A stretch of DNA of 64,000 nt, taken from contig JABXIS010000006.1 of assembly GCA_013372975.1 (NCBI GenBank), positions 1-64,000 on the forward strand, written 5' to 3'. Under the pieces are notes generated by a model that was not told where the DNA came from, ran no database searches, and was given only the letters and a program-made list of their open reading frames with translations. Numbering within the stretch: position 1 is the stretch's first letter; each line of letters opens with the position of its first letter. Below are positions 60,686 through 64,000 of this stretch, piece by piece. Source of the DNA: Alphaproteobacteria bacterium (GTDB taxonomy: Bacteria; Pseudomonadota; Alphaproteobacteria; Sphingomonadales; Kordiimonadaceae). A program made the position numbers and the translations under genes.

Positions 60686-62887
60686 ATGAAAAACACTTGG
60701 TTCAACAATGGCGCGCGCCTTGTCGCGGGTTGTTCTGTTCTGGCGCTTGCCCAAGGCGCACAAGCGCAGGACGCAAGCAGCGACTTCATGCTCGAAGAAA
60801 TCGTTGTAACAGCGCAGAAACGTGAACAAAGCCTGCGCGACGTGCCAATCTCCATCTCCGCAATTGGCGGCGAGAAACTCAACAACTTTGCAGCTGGCGG
60901 TGAAGACATTCGCTTGCTCTCCAGCCGGGTACCTGGCCTGAATGCCGAGTCCTCAAACGGTCGTGTTGCGCCACGTTTCTACCTTCGCGGTCTGGGCAAC
61001 ACAGACTTTGACCTCGCGGCTTCTCAGCCCGTTTCGATCGTAGTCGACGAAGTTGTGCAAGAAAATGTGATCCTGAAGAGCTTCCCGCTTTTTGATATTG
61101 AGCGTGTAGAAGTATTGCGCGGCCCACAAGGCACGCTGTTCGGTCGCAACACGCCGGCAGGTATCATCAAGTTTGAGACACGCAAACCAACCCAAGAGCC
61201 TGAAGGTTATGTGAATGCCAGCTACGGCACGTATGGCACTGGCTCCATGGAATTTGCCCACGGCGGTGGCATGAGCGATTCACTTTCTGGTCGTTTGTCC
61301 CTCCTTTACACCAAGCGCGACGACTACATCGACAACGAATATCTTGGCGAAAACAACGCACTTGGTGGCTTCGAAGAGATCGCTGGCCGTGCTCAGCTTC
61401 TTTTTGAGCCAACCGATACTTTCAGCGCACTTGCAAACTTCCACTTCCGCTCACTGGAAGGTACTAGCTCTATTTTCCGTGCTAACATCCTTTCTACGGG
61501 TAGCAATGATCTGAACGGTAACTTTGACCGTGACGAAGTTTATTTCGGCGATGACCATGGCAACCCACAGGAATATGATAGCTGGGGTGCGTCTCTCAAG
61601 ATGGTGAAAGACTTCAGCAATGAAATGACACTGACGTCCATCACTGCATATGAAACAACCAATGGCTCAAGCCTTGGTGATATCGACGGTGGCAACCCAG
61701 ACAATGGCCCAGGCTTCATACCGTTTCAGTCCAGCACGCAGGACGGCATCGAAGACCTAGATCAATGGACACAGGAGATTCGCCTGTCGCAACAAGCAAC
61801 AGATGAGCTCTTTTATCAAGTTGGTTTCTTCTACTTCGAAGGTGACTTCACGATCCGTACAACGCCGTTTTTCGTTGAAGACACTCTCGTTACACACGTA
61901 AACCGTACTTGGGCATTCTTCGGTCAACTGGCTTACGACATTACGCCAGACACGACCGTAACCGGCGGCATTCGTTACACAGACGATGACAAAGAACTGG
62001 ACGCAACATTTGCCGTTGGCAATGCGTTCCTGGAAACTGACATCAGCCGCAAGGCCTTTGGCGAGCGCGTTAGCTGGGATCTGGCGATTAACCATGTCCT
62101 GAATGATGATGTTTCCATCTATGCCCGCGCGGCAAGCGGTTTCCGTGCGCCAACCATTCAGGGCCGTGACATTGCATTCTTTGGTGCGCCTTCCAAGGCT
62201 AAAGAAGAAACGATCATGTCCTACGAAGCTGGCTTCAAAGCAACACTCGCTGAAAATCGCCTGCGTTGGAACGGTGCTTTCTTCTATTATGACATCTCAG
62301 ATCTGCAGGTAACTGCGGTTGGTGGCGCAACGAACAGCGTTCGCCTTGAAAGCGTGGAAGAAGTTATCGGCTGGGGCTTTGAAACAGACATCGAATGGTT
62401 GGTTACAGAGAACTTCTCCCTGACCGCCGGCTTGGGCTATGCCAACACCCAGATCAACGACACTGGCCTGCGTGTACCAACATGTGGTTCCGGCCAATGT
62501 ACACCACTTGATCCGCTCGACGATGATGGCTTTGCTCTTGTGGATGGCAACCCACTTCCACAAGCGCCTGACTGGACAATCAACTTCGTGGCCGATTACC
62601 ACAAGATGACCGAAAATGGTGAAATCTTCGCGTTGATCGACTTTGCCCTTCAGGGTGACACTAATCTGCTCCTCTATGATGCAGCAGAATTCAGCACAAG
62701 CGGCACGTTCGAACTTGGCGCACGTATTGGTTACCGTTTCGGTGATGACATGCAGCACGAAGTTGCTGTATTTGGCCGCAACATCACCAATGAAGCCAAC
62801 CTCAAAGGTGTGATTGACTTCAACAACAACACAGGCTTTGTAAACGAACCACGCGTTGTTGGCCTGTCCCTTTCCACTCGCTGGTAG
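60686..62887 (+). CDS. TonB-dependent outer-membrane receptor
   Basis: A 733-residue receptor. The signal peptide ends near ALAQGAQAQ; LEEIVVTAQKREQSLRDVPI is the TonB box and start of the plug, which has IRLLSSRVPGLN and VEVLRGPQGTLFGRNTPAG. The beta-barrel follows and ends in a terminal Trp (VGLSLSTRW). It belongs to the large group of alphaproteobacterial/sphingomonad receptors with unknown, often hydrophobic, substrates. ATG 60686 follows GAGGAA; an ATG five codons earlier is less likely. Its long leader suggests regulation. A terminator follows. The neighbouring SDR and FadB-like genes hint at lipid or steroid-like cargo, but this is guesswork. Confidence 0.95.
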   Translation: MKNTWFNNGARLVAGCSVLALAQGAQAQDASSDFMLEEIVVTAQKREQSLRDVPISISAIGGEKLNNFAAGGEDIRLLSSRVPGLNAESSNGRVAPRFYLRGLGNTDFDLAASQPVSIVVDEVVQENVILKSFPLFDIERVEVLRGPQGTLFGRNTPAGIIKFETRKPTQEPEGYVNASYGTYGTGSMEFAHGGGMSDSLSGRLSLLYTKRDDYIDNEYLGENNALGGFEEIAGRAQLLFEPTDTFSALANFHFRSLEGTSSIFRANILSTGSNDLNGNFDRDEVYFGDDHGNPQEYDSWGASLKMVKDFSNEMTLTSITAYETTNGSSLGDIDGGNPDNGPGFIPFQSSTQDGIEDLDQWTQEIRLSQQATDELFYQVGFFYFEGDFTIRTTPFFVEDTLVTHVNRTWAFFGQLAYDITPDTTVTGGIRYTDDDKELDATFAVGNAFLETDISRKAFGERVSWDLAINHVLNDDVSIYARAASGFRAPTIQGRDIAFFGAPSKAKEETIMSYEAGFKATLAENRLRWNGAFFYYDISDLQVTAVGGATNSVRLESVEEVIGWGFETDIEWLVTENFSLTAGLGYANTQINDTGLRVPTCGSGQCTPLDPLDDDGFALVDGNPLPQAPDWTINFVADYHKMTENGEIFALIDFALQGDTNLLLYDAAEFSTSGTFELGARIGYRFGDDMQHEVAVFGRNITNEANLKGVIDFNNNTGFVNEPRVVGLSLSTRW

Positions 62888-62910
62888 GGCATCAGAATTT
62901 CAGACATGAA

Positions 62911-62937
62911 AACGGGGGCTTTTGCCCCCGTTTTTTG
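62911..62937 (+). terminator. Rho-independent terminator after the TonB receptor
   Basis: ACGGGGGC-TTTT-GCCCCCGT followed by TTTTTTG, about 25 bases past the stop. Confidence 0.95.
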
Positions 62938-62959
62938 TTCCCAATGGAACGGAATAAAT

Positions 62960-63748
62960 TTAAGGCGCAAGCTTTACCGAATGCGCCCCATCCACTGGCA
63001 ATGCAACACCAGTCGTGAAGCTGGATGCAGGGCTTGCCAGCATTAGCATTGCAGGCACAAGCTCCGGAAGCTCACCTGCACGCCCAGCCGGGGTCATCTT
63101 GAGCATCTGCTGACCACGTTCTGTGTTGAGACCCTCTTCGTTGATCTCAGTCACAAAGAAGCCTGGGCACAGGGCATTCACCCGCACGCCATATCGCTGC
63201 CATTCAACCGCCATCGCACGGGTCATCTGCACGACTGCGGCCTTGCTGGTGGCATAGCTCAAATGCTGGTTCGATACGCCGAGCCCGAGGATAGACGCTG
63301 TATTAATAATGCTGCCCTTCAGGCCCGCGCTTACCATATGCTTGGTTGCGGCCTTGCCAACTCGCCACATGCCTTTGAGGTTGGTGTCCAACATATGGTC
63401 CCATTGCTCTTCTGTTTCATCAAGCGCACGCACCATATGCCCCACACCCGCATTGGCACATACGACGGTCGGTGTCCCCAGTTGCTCCTCCGCGTCAGTG
63501 AATGCGGCTTCAACACTGGCGGTATCTTTCACATCCATTGACAGCGCCAGCGTGCGACGCCCTGTTGCGTCGGCAATCTCTTTCGCAAGCGTTTCAATTC
63601 GATCCAGCCGGCGTGCGCAGAGCACAACATCAGCCCCGGCGCGCGCAAGCGCCATGGAAAACTCGGCGCCAATTCCGGAGGATGCACCTGCGACAAGGGC
63701 AACTTGCCCTTCCAGGCTGAAAAGGTTGCTCAGATAGTCATTACTCAT
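62960..63748 (-). CDS. Short-chain dehydrogenase/reductase
   Basis: A 262-residue classical SDR. VALVAGASSGIGAEFSMALARAG holds the NAD(P)-binding TGxxxGxG-like loop (here AGASSGIG), VCANAGVGHM the NAG motif, IINTASILG the Ser, and LSYATSKAAV the Tyr-x-x-x-Lys. ATG 63748 follows GGGAGAG. It starts ten bases after the stop of the FadB/FadJ-like gene on the same strand, so a beta-oxidation-linked reduction is plausible. Substrate unknown. Confidence 0.92.
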   Translation of the reverse strand: MSNDYLSNLFSLEGQVALVAGASSGIGAEFSMALARAGADVVLCARRLDRIETLAKEIADATGRRTLALSMDVKDTASVEAAFTDAEEQLGTPTVVCANAGVGHMVRALDETEEQWDHMLDTNLKGMWRVGKAATKHMVSAGLKGSIINTASILGLGVSNQHLSYATSKAAVVQMTRAMAVEWQRYGVRVNALCPGFFVTEINEEGLNTERGQQMLKMTPAGRAGELPELVPAMLMLASPASSFTTGVALPVDGAHSVKLAP

Positions 63749-63758
63749 TGATCTCTCC

Positions 63759-64000
63759 CTACCCCGCGTTTTCGCGGTCATAATCAGCAAAACTTTTGCC
63801 TGCTTCAGCCAACTCTTTCAGAAGCGGCGCTGGTTGCCACCAACGAGGGCCAAACTTTTCCTGAAATTCCATAATCTTCGCGTAAACGGCATCAAGGCCC
63901 AAACTGTCAGCATAGTGCATCGGTCCACCACGATAACGCGGGTAGCCATAACCATTCACATAAACCACATCGATGTCGCTGGCGCGATAGGCCTTGCCTT
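63759..64000 (-). CDS. 3-hydroxyacyl-CoA dehydrogenase (FadB/FadJ-type), C-terminal end, partial
   Basis: The last 80 or so residues of a beta-oxidation multifunctional enzyme; the 5' part is beyond the window. The frame reads AYRASDIDVVYVNGYGYPRYRGG, then PMHYADSLGL and FGPRWWQPAPLL, the closing segment of the C-terminal 3-hydroxyacyl-CoA dehydrogenase domain in enoyl-CoA hydratase/dehydrogenase fusions. The SDR gene follows within ten bases. Confidence 0.9.
   Translation of the reverse strand, partial: GKAYRASDIDVVYVNGYGYPRYRGGPMHYADSLGLDAVYAKIMEFQEKFGPRWWQPAPLLKELAEAGKSFADYDRENAG

Noticed and set aside
1-64000. CRISPR arrays, integrons, insertion sequences
   Set aside because: No regularly spaced repeats, cas-like genes, transposases or integrases were seen on either strand.

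Overview
The window looks like the chromosome of a free-living, probably marine alphaproteobacterium. Supporting signs are an NDUFS4-like complex I subunit, an SdhE homologue, a double cold-shock-domain protein, DUF2336 and PAS_5 proteins, MSHELRTPLNAIIGFAE-type histidine kinases, a GAACN7GAAC SOS-type box, and two Na+/H+ antiporters (NhaB and NhaA). A Kordiimonadales- or Rhodospirillales-like lineage is my guess; the sequence alone does not fix the genus. No prophage, integron, insertion sequence or CRISPR array was seen.

Layout. 0-9 kb: partial tRNA-Arg, a complex I accessory subunit, tRNA-Pro, a cold-shock/DUF192/thioesterase operon, nhaB, a molybdenum-cofactor maturation pair (XdhC plus a fused molybdopterin-binding/MocA-like protein), recX and a class V aminotransferase. 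9.2-21.8 kb: a 12-gene island that reads as a complete bacterial ceramide/sphingolipid locus: fatty acyl-AMP ligase, CerR-like reductase, dedicated ACP, serine palmitoyltransferase, nucleotidyltransferase, lipid kinase, DUF2141 periplasmic protein, LptF-like and LptG-like permeases, MOP-family flippase, CsaA and a GNAT-fold ceramide synthase. Its gene content and order agree with what I remember of the Caulobacter crescentus ceramide locus. The embedded LptF/LptG pair and flippase suggest a dedicated sphingolipid export route. 21.8-31.3 kb: housekeeping and repair genes (acyl-CoA carboxylase beta subunit, recG, sdhE, mfd). 31.3-33.2 kb: two paralogous 30-31 residue membrane microproteins upstream of nhaA. 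33.3-41.6 kb: an outer-membrane beta-barrel, a FrnE-like DsbA protein, a miniature flagellar-rod-like protein, moaA, NAD kinase, a secreted S10 peptidase, and a DUF2336/histidine-kinase pair.

41.9-49.1 kb: flavin reductase, flgL and flgK, an EAL phosphodiesterase, an S24 peptidase lacking a DNA-binding domain behind an SOS-like box, a cytosolic EF-hand protein and tRNA-Leu. 49.2-53.6 kb: a CinA-like protein and the glutathione-dependent formaldehyde detoxification genes frmA and fghA with a lipoprotein gene between them, then a sulfotransferase-like protein. 53.6-64 kb: PAS protein, purB, secreted amidohydrolase, CYTH and NUDIX proteins, radC, map, sfsA, a large TonB-dependent receptor, an SDR, and the end of a FadB/FadJ-type beta-oxidation enzyme cut by the window edge.

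The most notable items are the sphingolipid island with its putative export module, the paralogous microproteins near nhaA, the miniature rod-like protein, and the HTH-less S24 protein with an SOS-type box. Assignments rest on reading motifs and gene order by eye; no database search was run.
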